A DNA stretch of 64,000 nt from Firmicutes bacterium HGW-Firmicutes-14 (lineage in GTDB: Bacteria; Bacillota; Thermincolia; Thermincolales; UBA2595): positions 62,001 through 126,000 of the forward strand of contig PHAB01000002.1 in the NCBI GenBank assembly GCA_002840275.1. Direction: 5' to 3'. The translations under genes and the position numbers were made by a program. The notes below the pieces were generated by a model. It was given only the letters and a program-made list of their open reading frames with translations, had not been told where the DNA came from and searched no databases. This document shows, piece by piece, positions 7,689 through 17,349 of the stretch (its first letter is position 1; every line of letters begins with the position of its first letter).

Positions 7689-9086
7689 ATGATGGGACAG
7701 ATTACAACTCGTATGGGGGATGGCTCGTTTATATCCCTGAGCCCGGACGACATTAAAAAAGAGATCGAGCTGGGGGTCCAGGAGGCGGTAATAAAGGCCA
7801 AAATAGCGTCTCTGACCAAAGAGGAAATGGATCAGCTTTATGAAATCATTGCCCAACCAAGGAAGTTCGTGAGCGTGGAAAGAGGCAATGAGTTAGTCCT
7901 GTCTTATGACTCGGCACCGATGAAGTTCACTCGCCTGGGGATTCCCATTGATCGATCTGCTATTTTGCTTATTTATGAAAGGGCCCTGGCTGCCGATACC
8001 TTGGAAATGGCCTATGTTCATTACAGCATGAAGAACATTAAGATTAATCTGAGCGAGGAGGTAGCGCCTCTGGCAATGGCCCTTTTAAATACTACTGCAC
8101 CTTTGATGTACGGCGCAATGCCTAACATGGGGCTTTATTACAAACCGGATGGTCCCTGTGATAATGCCGCGGAACTTTTTCCTCTAGGAAAAATAGGAGA
8201 AGCTCAAGCTGCTCAGGAAGAAGCTGCTAACTATCTGGAACAAGATATCATGCTTGTGGCCAGTGCCATGTATGAGGCCGGGGCCGATGGATTTGACTTT
8301 GATACAACGGCCTCGGCCGGAGATGCAGAATTCTATGCGGTCCTAAATGCGGTTACAAAGCTTAGGGAAAAGTATCCCGACATCGGTATCGAAATCGGCA
8401 TGTCCGGGGAATTCGTCCTGGGTTTTCACGGTGAGTTAAAGTATGACGGTAAACGTCTGGCAGGGATGTATCCCCATGACCAGGTGAAAGTAGCGGAAAA
8501 AGCGGGGGCAACCATATTTGGACCGGTGGTAAACACGAAAAGCAACAAAACTTTCCCGTGGAACCTGGCAAGGGCAGTGACTATGTGCAAGGCCTGCGGC
8601 GAGGTGGCCAACATTCCGGTTCATGCCAATGTTGGCATGGGTGTCGGGGGTGTTCCTATGGTTATCACTACTCCCGCCGATTGCGTATCCAGAGTGTCCA
8701 CCGCTATGGCTCAAATAGCCAAAATGGACGGGTTGTAGGTAGGCTATGGTGATCCTTCAGGTATGGCCATCGTTCATAGCCAGGCATCTGGAATGGGCGG
8801 CGTCCGAACTAGCGGAGATCTGGTAGGAAGGATGCAGCTAAATAAAAAGATGCGTTTAAATGAGGCTAAGCAATATGTGGCCGATAAACTGCGGGTTTCA
8901 GTCTCCGACCTGACCGACGAGGTGGCCATGAGAGGGTTGAGGGAGGACCTCAATATCTCCACGGTCTATATGGGCTATGATGCTCCGGCCAGAGGGATTG
9001 AAGCAAAATATAGAATAGCAGATATACTGGGTATCGATATCAATTCGGTCCAGCGATTCAAGAATATCGTTAGCAGTAAGAAGTAA
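7689..9086 (+). CDS. mtbB: Pyrrolysine-containing dimethylamine methyltransferase (MtbB) homologue, TAG read through at 8736-8738
   Basis: A corrinoid methyltransferase of the MtbB / Dimeth_PyL family, which moves a methyl group from a methylated amine to a cognate corrinoid protein. The frame from ATG 7689 (GGGAGAG before it) meets TAG at 8736-8738 and continues open in the same frame to TAA 9084-9086. It gives 465 residues, the family's usual length. The flanks read KMDGL-TAG-VGYGDPSGM; archaeal MtbB reads VDGI-Pyl-VGVGDPLGM from memory. Other conserved pieces are YGAMPNMGLYY, the FDTTASAGDAEFY segment, GEFVLGFHGEL, FGPVVNT and NVGMGVGG. Downstream ASGMGGVRTSGDLVGRMQL also matches MtbB. Pyrrolysine would be residue 350. 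No pyl genes, tRNA-Pyl or corrinoid protein gene are in the window, so decoding is inferred. It heads an aminotransferase/dehydrogenase cluster, so the substrate may not be dimethylamine. Confidence 0.86.
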
Positions 9087-9146
9087 ATCAAAGGTGGTAT
9101 TCTTTTTAAATGACTTCAGAGAAATCAGAAACGGGGGTAAGGCCAA

Positions 9147-10535
9147 ATGTCCAAAACAGAGAATGAACTCAGGCGGGAAGCTGACGCTCTGGTGGAGAAA
9201 GACCGCCAACATCTATGGCACCACCTAACGCAGCACAAAATCTTTCAGGCACAGGAACCGATGATAGTTGTCGAAGGTAAAGGCTGTATGATTACAGATC
9301 AACGGGGAAATCAATACCTGGACGGTCTTTCCGGAGGTGTTTGGTGCGTGAATGTTGGATACGGCCGAAATTCCATAGCGGATGTGGTAAGTGAACAACT
9401 ATCAAAGATGCCATATTACGCGTTGAGTATTGGTAATCCTCCGGCCATTGAATTAACACAAAAATTAGCCCAATTACTCCCTGACCTGCAGAAAGTGTAT
9501 TTTTCCAGCAGTGGTTCAGAAGCCAACGAAAAAGCCTTTAAAATATCCCGCCAGTACTTTCGCCTTAAGTACCCTGATAAAGAAAAGAACAAAATAATTT
9601 ATCGCCATAGGGATTATCACGGGGCAACCTATGGTGCGATGAGTGCCGGCGGCCAAACTGAGAGAACGCTTGGATACGGCCCTCTGGTACCGGGCTTTGT
9701 GGAAATGCCTCACTGCTGCTGTTACAGGTGTGAATTCGGCAAAACTTATCCCGGATGTGAGATTGAATGCGCTGCCGCCCTAGAAGAAATAATTCAGCAA
9801 GAAAATCCCGAGACCGTGGCAGCGGTGATTTTGGAAACAGTTGTGGCAGGCGGCGGGATAATAGTTCCCGTTGATGAATATTTGGGCATTATTGAAAAGA
9901 TCTGTCGCAAATATGAAGTATTTCTAATCTTGGACGAAGTAGTAAACGGTTTTGGCAGGACCGGTAAAATGTTCGGTTTCCAGCATTGGGATGTCAGCCC
10001 GGACATGATAACCACCGCCAAGGGAATGGCCAGCGGGTATTTGCCAATTTCGGCTACTATGGCTAAGCAGGAGATTTTTGCCCAGTTCGTCAATGAACCC
10101 GGTGAGACCCTCGCTTATTTCAGAGATATAAGTACTTTCGGCGGATGTGCGGCTTCTTGTTCCGCTACTTTGGAAAATATCAGAATTATAGAAGAGGAGA
10201 ACTTATGCCAAAACAGCGAAAAAATGGGTCGTCTGTTATTAGAAGGCTTAAAAGAACTGGAGAGCCATCCGATGGTGGGTGAAGTCAGGGGTATAGGACT
10301 TTTTGCCGGAATTGAGATAGTGGAGGATAAGCAAACCAAAGCCCCTGCTAATGAAAGCCTGATGGCTAAAATTGTTGGGGATGTCAAGGCTCAGGGGGTA
10401 ATTATCGGCAGAATGAACAGGAGTGTTCCCGGTTTGAACAACGTGGTCACCATGGCTCCTCCCCTGATTATTACTGCGGCAGAGGTAGAGAGAATAGTAA
10501 AATCAATCGGCTCCGCCCTGGCAAATATTAAATAA
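9147..10535 (+). CDS. Class III aminotransferase, taurine/omega-amino acid:pyruvate type
   Basis: A 462-residue PLP enzyme of class III. The PLP lysine is K292 in TTAKGMASGY; the phosphate-site SSSGSEANEKA and the aspartate of ILDEVVNGFGRTG are present. Blocks such as HLWHHLTQHK, EPMIVVEGKGC, YFRDISTFGGCAA and GVIIGRMNRS strongly resemble taurine:pyruvate aminotransferase (Tpa) as I remember it. The likely reaction is omega-amino acid + pyruvate to an aldehyde + alanine. The neighbouring alanine dehydrogenase would recycle alanine, the same pairing as in taurine degraders. The neighbouring dehydrogenase favours beta-alanine or 3-aminoisobutyrate over taurine. The choice of substrate is not settled by sequence. 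Confidence 0.85.
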   Translation: MSKTENELRREADALVEKDRQHLWHHLTQHKIFQAQEPMIVVEGKGCMITDQRGNQYLDGLSGGVWCVNVGYGRNSIADVVSEQLSKMPYYALSIGNPPAIELTQKLAQLLPDLQKVYFSSSGSEANEKAFKISRQYFRLKYPDKEKNKIIYRHRDYHGATYGAMSAGGQTERTLGYGPLVPGFVEMPHCCCYRCEFGKTYPGCEIECAAALEEIIQQENPETVAAVILETVVAGGGIIVPVDEYLGIIEKICRKYEVFLILDEVVNGFGRTGKMFGFQHWDVSPDMITTAKGMASGYLPISATMAKQEIFAQFVNEPGETLAYFRDISTFGGCAASCSATLENIRIIEEENLCQNSEKMGRLLLEGLKELESHPMVGEVRGIGLFAGIEIVEDKQTKAPANESLMAKIVGDVKAQGVIIGRMNRSVPGLNNVVTMAPPLIITAAEVERIVKSIGSALANIK

Positions 10536-10562
10536 GAGTTAAAAATTGGAACAGGAAGGGAT

Positions 10563-12089
10563 ATGCACATGACAAAGGTAAGAAAACTACAGTTTTGTGT
10601 TGACGGGGAATGGCAGAACTCAACAGCCAAAGAGTTTATCCAGATAACCAATTCAAGCACCGGTGAGGTTTTGGCTGAGGCCCCCTGTTGCACTATTGAT
10701 GAAGTCGATAAAGCCGTCAGATCGGCAAAAACAGCTTATCCGGGGTGGGCGAATACTCCAGTTCAAAAAAGGGTCCAGATATTATTCCGTTACAAGAGGA
10801 TTTTGGATGTTCACTTAGATGAATTAACTCTGTTGGTCGCCACGGAATTGGGTAAAAACATTGATGAATCCAAGGGCGATATTCTTAAGGCTATTGAAGC
10901 TGTAGAAGTAGCTTGTTCCGCGCCATTTCTATTGCAGGGCGATTCACTAATGAATGTGTCGGATGGTTTTGACACCGTAATGTACCGAGAGCCATTAGGA
11001 ACTTTTGCGGGTATCGTTCCTTACAATTTTCCGGCTATGATTCCCTTTGGATGGATGATTCCTTTATGTATTGCCACCGGAAATACTTTCGTATTGAAAT
11101 TAGCCAATCAAGTACCGCAAACCGGCATCAGAATGCTCGAGCTGTTATACGAAGCGGGTCTCCCTAAGGGTGTTGTCAATTTAGTAATGAGTGATAATGA
11201 GGTTGCTGAATATTTAATCAAACACCCTGATATCAAAGGTGTTTGTTACGTGGGTTCTACGAGAGTGGGAAGGCATGTTTATAAAACTGCCGCCTCCCAC
11301 GGTAAAAGGGTACAAGCTTTATGTCAGGCAAAGAACCATGGACTTGTATTAAAAGATGCTGACCTGGAATTGACAGCTCGCAGGGTTATCAACTCTTCCT
11401 TTGGTTGTGCCGGTCAGCGATGTATGGCTCTTCCTGTGGTTGTGGTAGAAGATGAAGTGGCTGATTACTTTGCATCAATCTTAGTAGGGCTGGCCAAAGA
11501 AATAAAAGTAGGATGCGCATATGATACCACTACTCAATTAGGACCTGTTGTTACAGAGCAGCATAAAAAATCGATCCTGGCCTGGATTCAAAAAGGTATT
11601 GAAGAAGGCGCTCAATTAATCCTCAATGGCCGGGATATAGTGGTCGAAGGATATGAGAATGGTTATTTTATAGGGCCAACCATTTTTGATTACGTTAAAC
11701 CCGGTATGACTGTTGGGGAACAGGAAATCTTCGGACCTGTAGTTTGTATCAAGCGGGTCAAAGACTTCGAAGAAGGTATTACTTTGATGAACTCCAGCGA
11801 ATTTGCCAATGGGTCCTGTATTTTTACCAACAACGGATATTACGCTCGGGAGTTTGCCAGGCGGACTCATGCGGGGATGGTCGGTATAAATGTAGGTATT
11901 CCTGTACCGGTATCTTACTTCCCCTTCACAGGGCACAAGAATTCGTTTTTTGGGGATTTGCATGTTTTGGGCAAGGATGGAGTGGCCTTTTTCACTGAAG
12001 CAAAATGCGTTACTACTACATGGTTTGACCCTTCGCAAAAAGAAAATTTAATGAACATTGGTACTTGGGAAGGCGCTAAGAAAGAATAA
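10563..12089 (+). CDS. mmsA: CoA-acylating (methyl)malonate-semialdehyde dehydrogenase-type aldehyde dehydrogenase
   Basis: A 508-residue aldehyde dehydrogenase. The catalytic cysteine is C287 in FGCAGQRCMALP, a signature of the MmsA/IolA clade. At the usual general-base site (ELGGKN) it reads CQAKNHG. Loss of that glutamate is characteristic of the CoA-dependent members. The C-terminal VGINVGIPVPVSYFPFTG also fits MmsA. The expected reaction is malonate or methylmalonate semialdehyde + CoA + NAD to acetyl- or propionyl-CoA + CO2 + NADH. It lies 27 bp after the aminotransferase, which would supply the aldehyde. Use on another short omega-aldehyde remains possible. Confidence 0.86.
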   Translation: MHMTKVRKLQFCVDGEWQNSTAKEFIQITNSSTGEVLAEAPCCTIDEVDKAVRSAKTAYPGWANTPVQKRVQILFRYKRILDVHLDELTLLVATELGKNIDESKGDILKAIEAVEVACSAPFLLQGDSLMNVSDGFDTVMYREPLGTFAGIVPYNFPAMIPFGWMIPLCIATGNTFVLKLANQVPQTGIRMLELLYEAGLPKGVVNLVMSDNEVAEYLIKHPDIKGVCYVGSTRVGRHVYKTAASHGKRVQALCQAKNHGLVLKDADLELTARRVINSSFGCAGQRCMALPVVVVEDEVADYFASILVGLAKEIKVGCAYDTTTQLGPVVTEQHKKSILAWIQKGIEEGAQLILNGRDIVVEGYENGYFIGPTIFDYVKPGMTVGEQEIFGPVVCIKRVKDFEEGITLMNSSEFANGSCIFTNNGYYAREFARRTHAGMVGINVGIPVPVSYFPFTGHKNSFFGDLHVLGKDGVAFFTEAKCVTTTWFDPSQKENLMNIGTWEGAKKE

Positions 12090-12141
12090 TGCAATATACG
12101 AAAAAAAATAATAGTTTTGCTGGGAGAAAGGGGAGTTAAAA

Positions 12142-13287
12142 ATGATTGTTGGTGTGCCTAAAGAGATTAAGAATAATGAAAACAGGGTCGCCCTCACGCC
12201 AGCCGGTGTTAAGGCAATGGTTCAGGCTGGGCACAAGGTTGTTGTCGAAGACAAGGCCGGTGTTGGGAGTGGGATTAGCAACGAACAGTATATTGCTGCC
12301 GGTGCTGCTATTCTCAACACAGCTGGAGAAGTCTTTATTGCCGCGGATATGATTATAAAGGTTAAAGAACCCCAGCCCCAGGAATGGGACCTTTTTAAAG
12401 AGGGACAAATCCTTTTTACCTACCTGCATCTGGCTCCTGAGCCTGAGCTTACCAGGGCTCTTTTAGACAGAAAAATTGTGGGGATTGCTTATGAAACCAT
12501 TCAGTTGGATAACGGTTCTTTGCCCCTCTTAACTCCAATGAGCGAAGTGGCAGGACGGATGGCGGTTCAGATTGGTGCAAGGTTCCTAGAGGAACCCCAA
12601 GGAGGAAAGGGTGTTCTTCTCAGTGGTGTCCCTGGGGTTCTGCCTGCTGAAGTTGTAATTATCGGTGGCGGTGTTGTTGGCACTAACGCCGCCAAAGTGG
12701 CCATCGGTATGGGCGCTAATGTAACCATAATTGATAAGAGCGCCGAAAGGCTTAGGTATCTGGACGATATCTTTGGCTCCAAAATAAAAACCTGTATTTC
12801 CAACAGTTACAACATCGAGGAAGCCGTTAGAAAAGCCGACCTGCTCATTGGCGCTGTCCTGGTTCCCGGCGCCAAGGCTCCCCACCTGGTTACTGAAGAA
12901 ATGGTCAAGTCCATGGGACCTCATAGTGTTATCGTTGATGTTGCCATTGATCAGGGTGGATCTATTGCCACAATTGATCGGGTTACTACCCACAGCAACC
13001 CGGTTTATGAAGTTCACGGGGTTGTTCATTATTCTGTGGCAAACATGCCCGGCGCTGTTGCAAGGACCTCAACCTTTGCTCTTACAAACGTAACCCTTCC
13101 TTACGCCCTGGAAATTGCCAACAAAGGTTATTATGCGGCGATCAGAGATAATAAGGCTCTAGCCCTTGGAGTAAACGTAATAAATGGTAAACTTACTTGT
13201 GAAGCCGTAGCAAAGGATTTAGGCATTAAATATACTCCTCTTGAAGAAGTATTGAACACCTATTCCAATATAGCTGCTACCCCTTAA
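12142..13287 (+). CDS. ald: Alanine dehydrogenase
   Basis: A 381-residue NAD-dependent alanine dehydrogenase (normal length about 370). It begins [19 protein letters not shown], with the substrate-binding Arg and the Lys of KVKEPQ. His is in YLHLAPEP, the Rossmann glycine motif is [11 protein letters not shown], and the catalytic Asp is in [22 protein letters not shown] lies before ATG 12142. In this cluster its likely task is to oxidise alanine from the aminotransferase back to pyruvate and ammonium, which keeps the transamination running and makes NADH. Confidence 0.95.
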   Translation: MIVGVPKEIKNNENRVALTPAGVKAMVQAGHKVVVEDKAGVGSGISNEQYIAAGAAILNTAGEVFIAADMIIKVKEPQPQEWDLFKEGQILFTYLHLAPEPELTRALLDRKIVGIAYETIQLDNGSLPLLTPMSEVAGRMAVQIGARFLEEPQGGKGVLLSGVPGVLPAEVVIIGGGVVGTNAAKVAIGMGANVTIIDKSAERLRYLDDIFGSKIKTCISNSYNIEEAVRKADLLIGAVLVPGAKAPHLVTEEMVKSMGPHSVIVDVAIDQGGSIATIDRVTTHSNPVYEVHGVVHYSVANMPGAVARTSTFALTNVTLPYALEIANKGYYAAIRDNKALALGVNVINGKLTCEAVAKDLGIKYTPLEEVLNTYSNIAATP

Positions 13288-13319
13288 ATTGTCCATAAAT
13301 TTCAGAAAACAGAGGACTG

Positions 13320-13787
13320 ATGATGTTTAAAGAAATTAGAAGAAGCGACAAAAAGCTAACCAACGAGGAAATGCTTGATATTATGAGCAATGCGGAATAT
13401 GGGGTCCTGTCGACATTTGGTGAAAATGGATTCCCTTATGGAGTACCCGTCAATTTTATTTACCAGGACGGAAATATCTATTTTCACTCCGCTTTATCAG
13501 GGCATAAATTAGATAATATAGCATTTAACAGTAAAGTGTCTTTTTGTGTTATCAAAGATGTTGCATTGATTCCCGATGATTTTAACACAAAGTTCAAGAG
13601 TGTCATTTCTTTTGGCGAGATAAAGGAAGTGCCGGAGGATGAAAAGAGCGAGATTTATATGCTTTTTCTTCAAAAATTCGCCAAAGACTTCATGGAGGCA
13701 GGATTGGAATATATTAAAAAGGCGGGCGGAAAAGCTAAGGTTTGTCGGATTGAGATCATGCATATGACTGCCAAAGGTAAAAAATAG
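13320..13787 (+). CDS. Pyridoxamine-phosphate-oxidase-like flavin-binding protein (NimA-like)
   Basis: A 155-residue split-barrel FMN-binding protein. The opening RRSDKKLTNEEMLDIM, then YGVLSTFGENGFPYGVPVN and IYFHSALSGHKLDNI are typical of the NimA / 5-nitroimidazole-reductase-like subfamily, whose natural roles are poorly known. Two ATG codons lie in tandem at 13320; either may be used. It follows ald by 32 bp and is the last gene before the 13885 terminator, so it is probably part of the catabolic transcript. Confidence 0.8.
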   Translation: MMFKEIRRSDKKLTNEEMLDIMSNAEYGVLSTFGENGFPYGVPVNFIYQDGNIYFHSALSGHKLDNIAFNSKVSFCVIKDVALIPDDFNTKFKSVISFGEIKEVPEDEKSEIYMLFLQKFAKDFMEAGLEYIKKAGGKAKVCRIEIMHMTAKGKK

Positions 13788-13884
13788 CTGGCGCTTGCCG
13801 ATGACATGAAGCCGAAATGCAAAGGATTATCACATTTTACTGAGAACAGATAGCCAAAAGGATAATATGGACAAAAAAAATCAG

Positions 13885-13911
13885 CAGCGATTCATGGAAA
13901 TCGCTGTTTTT
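13885..13911. terminator. Terminator after the catabolic cluster
   Basis: CAGCGATT (13885-13892) pairs perfectly with AATCGCTG (13899-13906) around CATGGA, followed by TTTTTG. It lies between the FMN-binding protein gene and the 3' end of the opposite-strand regulator. An A run on its left side allows it to work for both strands. Confidence 0.75.
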
Positions 13912-13944
13912 GCTTGTTGGGGTCTAAAAGGGTGACATTTATCT

Positions 13945-16900
13945 TTAACTGCAGCGGATTTTTTCATAAAGAGCGATAGTCTCTGCGGAAGGTGTGGTAT
14001 CAAATTCCCTGGCCAGAAAAGCGGCCAAATCATTATACAGAGATAAAGCCTGATGCTTTTGCCCGCTCTGCCATAGCAGTTCCATAGCCATTCTGTTCAA
14101 CAGCTCATCGGCCGGTTCCAGTTCAAGGCAGCGGCGGCCGGCTTTTATGGCGGCATCCAGCTTGCCTCTGCGGCGGCAGGCATCAGCCTGTTTTACCAGT
14201 ACCTGAAGATAGAGACGGTATAACTGTTTGCGCAGATTGGCAGTCCAGTCATCATACAGGTTATCCGGAAGAAAATCTCCCCTGTATAGTTTGACAGCCT
14301 GTTCTATAAGATTCAGTGTTTCTTGGCCGCTGTCATCTTTTTCAGAAATCCCCTGGGCAATTTCGGTAAATAATTCGTAGTCACCGTATAATTCGATTTG
14401 CGGGTTAAAATATATCATGCCGCGCTTAAGAATTAAACTGTCATCAGGGTGCTGATTTAGATTAAGGGCTTTGCGCACATGGGTCAGAGCCATTCGCAGG
14501 CTGGCATTTCCCAGCTGCGGCTCTGATTCAGGCCATATTGCTTCAATCACTCTTTCTTTGGGATGCTGGCCCCTGTTTATGATCAGAAACTTAAACAGGT
14601 TTTCCGCTTTTTTGGTCTTCCATTGGGATGGGGAAATTTCAGTCCCGTTAACAAAAACGCGAAAAACGCCAAAGCAGCTCACATGGATGACCGGTGTTCC
14701 CGTTTTCTCCACCACTTCCCGGACCAGCCCGGTAATATGGCTTCGGACGCTCTGGTCCGAGTGTACCAATAAGCTGACGGCTTCTTTACACGTGCGTTGG
14801 GAAAACCACCGCCGCATAAGGTGAGCCGCCCAGACCGGGTGGATATTTTTTAGTAATGCATGCCGGCACAGGCTGAAAACGGTTTCAGGATGCCAATCCC
14901 AAAACACGTCTAATTGTGCTGTTTCCATAATCCCAAAGGCCTTGTGCAGGCAGTCATCAGCCAATTTTTCTTCATCCTTAAGCAGGTGAAGCCTGGCCAG
15001 ATGGACCAAAGTTCCTGCCAGCATTTGCTTAGCGCCTTTATTGGCGCTGTTATTTACTGATTCTTCTAACCACTGCTGAGCCTGGGCCAGGTCTCCGGCC
15101 TCCCTTGCTATCACTCCGGCCAGGGACAGGGCATAATCCCGGTATCCCTGGCCGGCCGGGTTATCGAGTATGATGTTGAGGGGGTTACTGACTTCTTTCA
15201 GGAGGTCAATGGGGTTTTCGCCGGCGATGGCCCGGGCGAAGATAATTTCGAGGTCAGTGATATACGTCATCAGGACATTACCGGCTTTAAACCACCAATG
15301 GCGCGAAGATTCATACTCCCGGCGGGCTTCCGCTATGCTGCCCTGCCTCAAATATATGCGGGCCAGGCGGCGATGACCGTAGGCTGTTTGATGGGGTATG
15401 TTGTATTTATGGCCCAAACGAAGTAATTCCTGACTTATTTCAATTGTTTTTTGGCTGTTCCCTGTATCACAATAGATGCCTGAAATAACCTCGTAGGCAG
15501 TCCCGGTCCAACGGTCACTGTCCCGTACAAAAGGCAGGGCCAGCGCTTTTTCAACAAACTGCATGGCCTGGACCATATCACCAAGCCTGTATTGAATGAT
15601 ACCGGAAAGCAGCAGGTAGTACATCTGCCATTCCGGATCAAGCTTGAACCTGCTTAACAGCCGGCCCAGCCAGACTCCGCGTTTTAGCCGGTCTTCTGAG
15701 ACTGCGCGCCCAAGGGCAGCCACAAGTAAAACACCTCTGGACCAGGAATCTCTTAAGAGGGAGGCAGCAACCGGAATTCGCCCGGCTGTCTCCCTTAGTT
15801 TTTTGGCATCGTTGGCCAGAGTATGGACAGCAAGAATGGCCATCAGTGAGCGGATTTGTTCCCTTGTATCATCATTTCTCTTGGCCAGGTCAACTGCCTC
15901 AGACAGAATTGCCAAAGCTTTTTCCGGATCAATATGCAGGCTGCAGATCCCCTTAAAGTGTAAAAGGCGGTGGTCCTGTGAGACATAATTATCAGGCAGG
16001 CGCCCAATCCATGAGTTAAGTGCATCTAAACGGCCTTTCCGTACGAAGTACTGGTCACCATAAGTACGAATCAGACTCGCTGCTGCAGACCAATCCTCAA
16101 AGGCTGTCACCTGTTCGAGGGCTCTGTTGATATCCCCCTGCTGTTCAAGAAAGGCTGCAGCGCGGTGCCTGATGGAAACAACATGTTCCGGCCGGCGCAG
16201 CCGGCTTATTTCATGGGCAAGGAATTCACCCGTGAGATGGTGTAATCGCCAGACAGTGGTTTCAGCCTCTATCCTGCTTAACATGCCTAGAGAATGAAGC
16301 CTCTTAATTTTGATGTCACTGTCATTGTGCTGTAAAGCTGCATTGCACAATCCGGGTTCCAGGTATGGCAAAAGAGAGGAATCAAGCAAAAAGTCCCGCA
16401 GTTCACCGGTCAGATGGTCAAGCAACTCGTGGCCGAGGTATGAATAAAGATGGGCATCCTGCCGCTTAAGATTAGGCAGGGTTTTCTTTAAATCACCGCC
16501 TGATTGTTTAAGATACATTGCTAACAGGCGAATTCCAACAGGCCATCCCTCGGTGAACTGAGAGATTGAGACAATATCTGTTACAGCCAAGTCCAAACCC
16601 AGGAGCGATAAAAGTTCACCTGTTTCCTCAGCCGAAAAGAGCAGATGTTCACTGCCGATTTCCAGGAGTTCTCCACTGAGATGCTCCCGGTGAAGGTTAA
16701 GAGGTAGGCTGTTCCGGCTTATTAATACCAAATGTATATTGGCCGGCAGCCAATGAATAAGGTATGCCAAAATATCACAGATCGCCGGGTTACCGGTGAT
16801 CAGGTAAATATCGTCCAGGACCAGGACGATTTCATCTTCTTTGGGAATTTCCCCGACCAGGGAGGATACAGCAATTAACCAGTCCCGGGCGACATCTTCC

Positions 16901-17214
16901 AGGCTGTTCATTGTACGCAGGGACTCGCTGCCAAATCGGGGCTGAACCTTCTTAATGGCATGGATTAAATTGTAAAGGAGAAATGAGGGTTCGGTATCAT
17001 GACGGTCAAGAATGAGCCAGGCTGTAAGAGGCCAACCCGCATCATCCGACAGGGAAGACACCCAAACGCTTTTTCCATAGCCTGCCGGAGCAATAATTGT
17101 AGTGAGACGATGGGACAGGATGGCCTGGCCGAGACTATGCAGGCGGGTACGATTTAAAAGGGTTTTCACGCGAGGTGGAACAAGCTGAGTGTGGACCAGG
17201 GGAAAATCCGCCAT
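13945..17214 (-). CDS. Large STAND-type regulator: MalT-like ATPase with TPR region and C-terminal SARP/BTAD output
   Basis: A 1089-residue regulator. The N-terminus matches MalT/LuxR-large proteins: LVPPRV start, Walker A APAGYGKSVW (residues 42-51), Walker B VLVLDDIYLI, and a long alpha-helical TPR-like middle. MalT-like proteins end in a LuxR helix-turn-helix. Here residues about 845-1089 read VSCFGVFRVFVNG, AIWPESEP and ALTHVRKALN, a SARP-type winged helix followed by a bacterial transcriptional activation (BTAD) domain. AAGGTGA lies nine bases before the ATG. It is divergent from the giant SLH gene, 224 bp away, and is its obvious candidate regulator. The inducing ligand is unknown. Confidence 0.85.
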   Translation of the reverse strand: MADFPLVHTQLVPPRVKTLLNRTRLHSLGQAILSHRLTTIIAPAGYGKSVWVSSLSDDAGWPLTAWLILDRHDTEPSFLLYNLIHAIKKVQPRFGSESLRTMNSLEDVARDWLIAVSSLVGEIPKEDEIVLVLDDIYLITGNPAICDILAYLIHWLPANIHLVLISRNSLPLNLHREHLSGELLEIGSEHLLFSAEETGELLSLLGLDLAVTDIVSISQFTEGWPVGIRLLAMYLKQSGGDLKKTLPNLKRQDAHLYSYLGHELLDHLTGELRDFLLDSSLLPYLEPGLCNAALQHNDSDIKIKRLHSLGMLSRIEAETTVWRLHHLTGEFLAHEISRLRRPEHVVSIRHRAAAFLEQQGDINRALEQVTAFEDWSAAASLIRTYGDQYFVRKGRLDALNSWIGRLPDNYVSQDHRLLHFKGICSLHIDPEKALAILSEAVDLAKRNDDTREQIRSLMAILAVHTLANDAKKLRETAGRIPVAASLLRDSWSRGVLLVAALGRAVSEDRLKRGVWLGRLLSRFKLDPEWQMYYLLLSGIIQYRLGDMVQAMQFVEKALALPFVRDSDRWTGTAYEVISGIYCDTGNSQKTIEISQELLRLGHKYNIPHQTAYGHRRLARIYLRQGSIAEARREYESSRHWWFKAGNVLMTYITDLEIIFARAIAGENPIDLLKEVSNPLNIILDNPAGQGYRDYALSLAGVIAREAGDLAQAQQWLEESVNNSANKGAKQMLAGTLVHLARLHLLKDEEKLADDCLHKAFGIMETAQLDVFWDWHPETVFSLCRHALLKNIHPVWAAHLMRRWFSQRTCKEAVSLLVHSDQSVRSHITGLVREVVEKTGTPVIHVSCFGVFRVFVNGTEISPSQWKTKKAENLFKFLIINRGQHPKERVIEAIWPESEPQLGNASLRMALTHVRKALNLNQHPDDSLILKRGMIYFNPQIELYGDYELFTEIAQGISEKDDSGQETLNLIEQAVKLYRGDFLPDNLYDDWTANLRKQLYRLYLQVLVKQADACRRRGKLDAAIKAGRRCLELEPADELLNRMAMELLWQSGQKHQALSLYNDLAAFLAREFDTTPSAETIALYEKIRCS

Positions 17215-17349
17215 GCAGGGTCACCTTCTCCCAACTTTTACTTATTTGAGAACAATATTCAATATTTTTCCTGAGTTTCCTGTTATGTAAATATGTTATT
17301 TTGCAAAAATTTTGCATATCTTTTTTAGAATTATAGTTAAACAGGTTTG

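Noticed and set aside
8736-8738. Reading the methyltransferase as a nonsense-mutated pseudogene or as two genes
   Set aside because: Both sides stay in one frame without other lesions, the second part has no ribosome site, and the TAG falls at the known Pyl position of the family.
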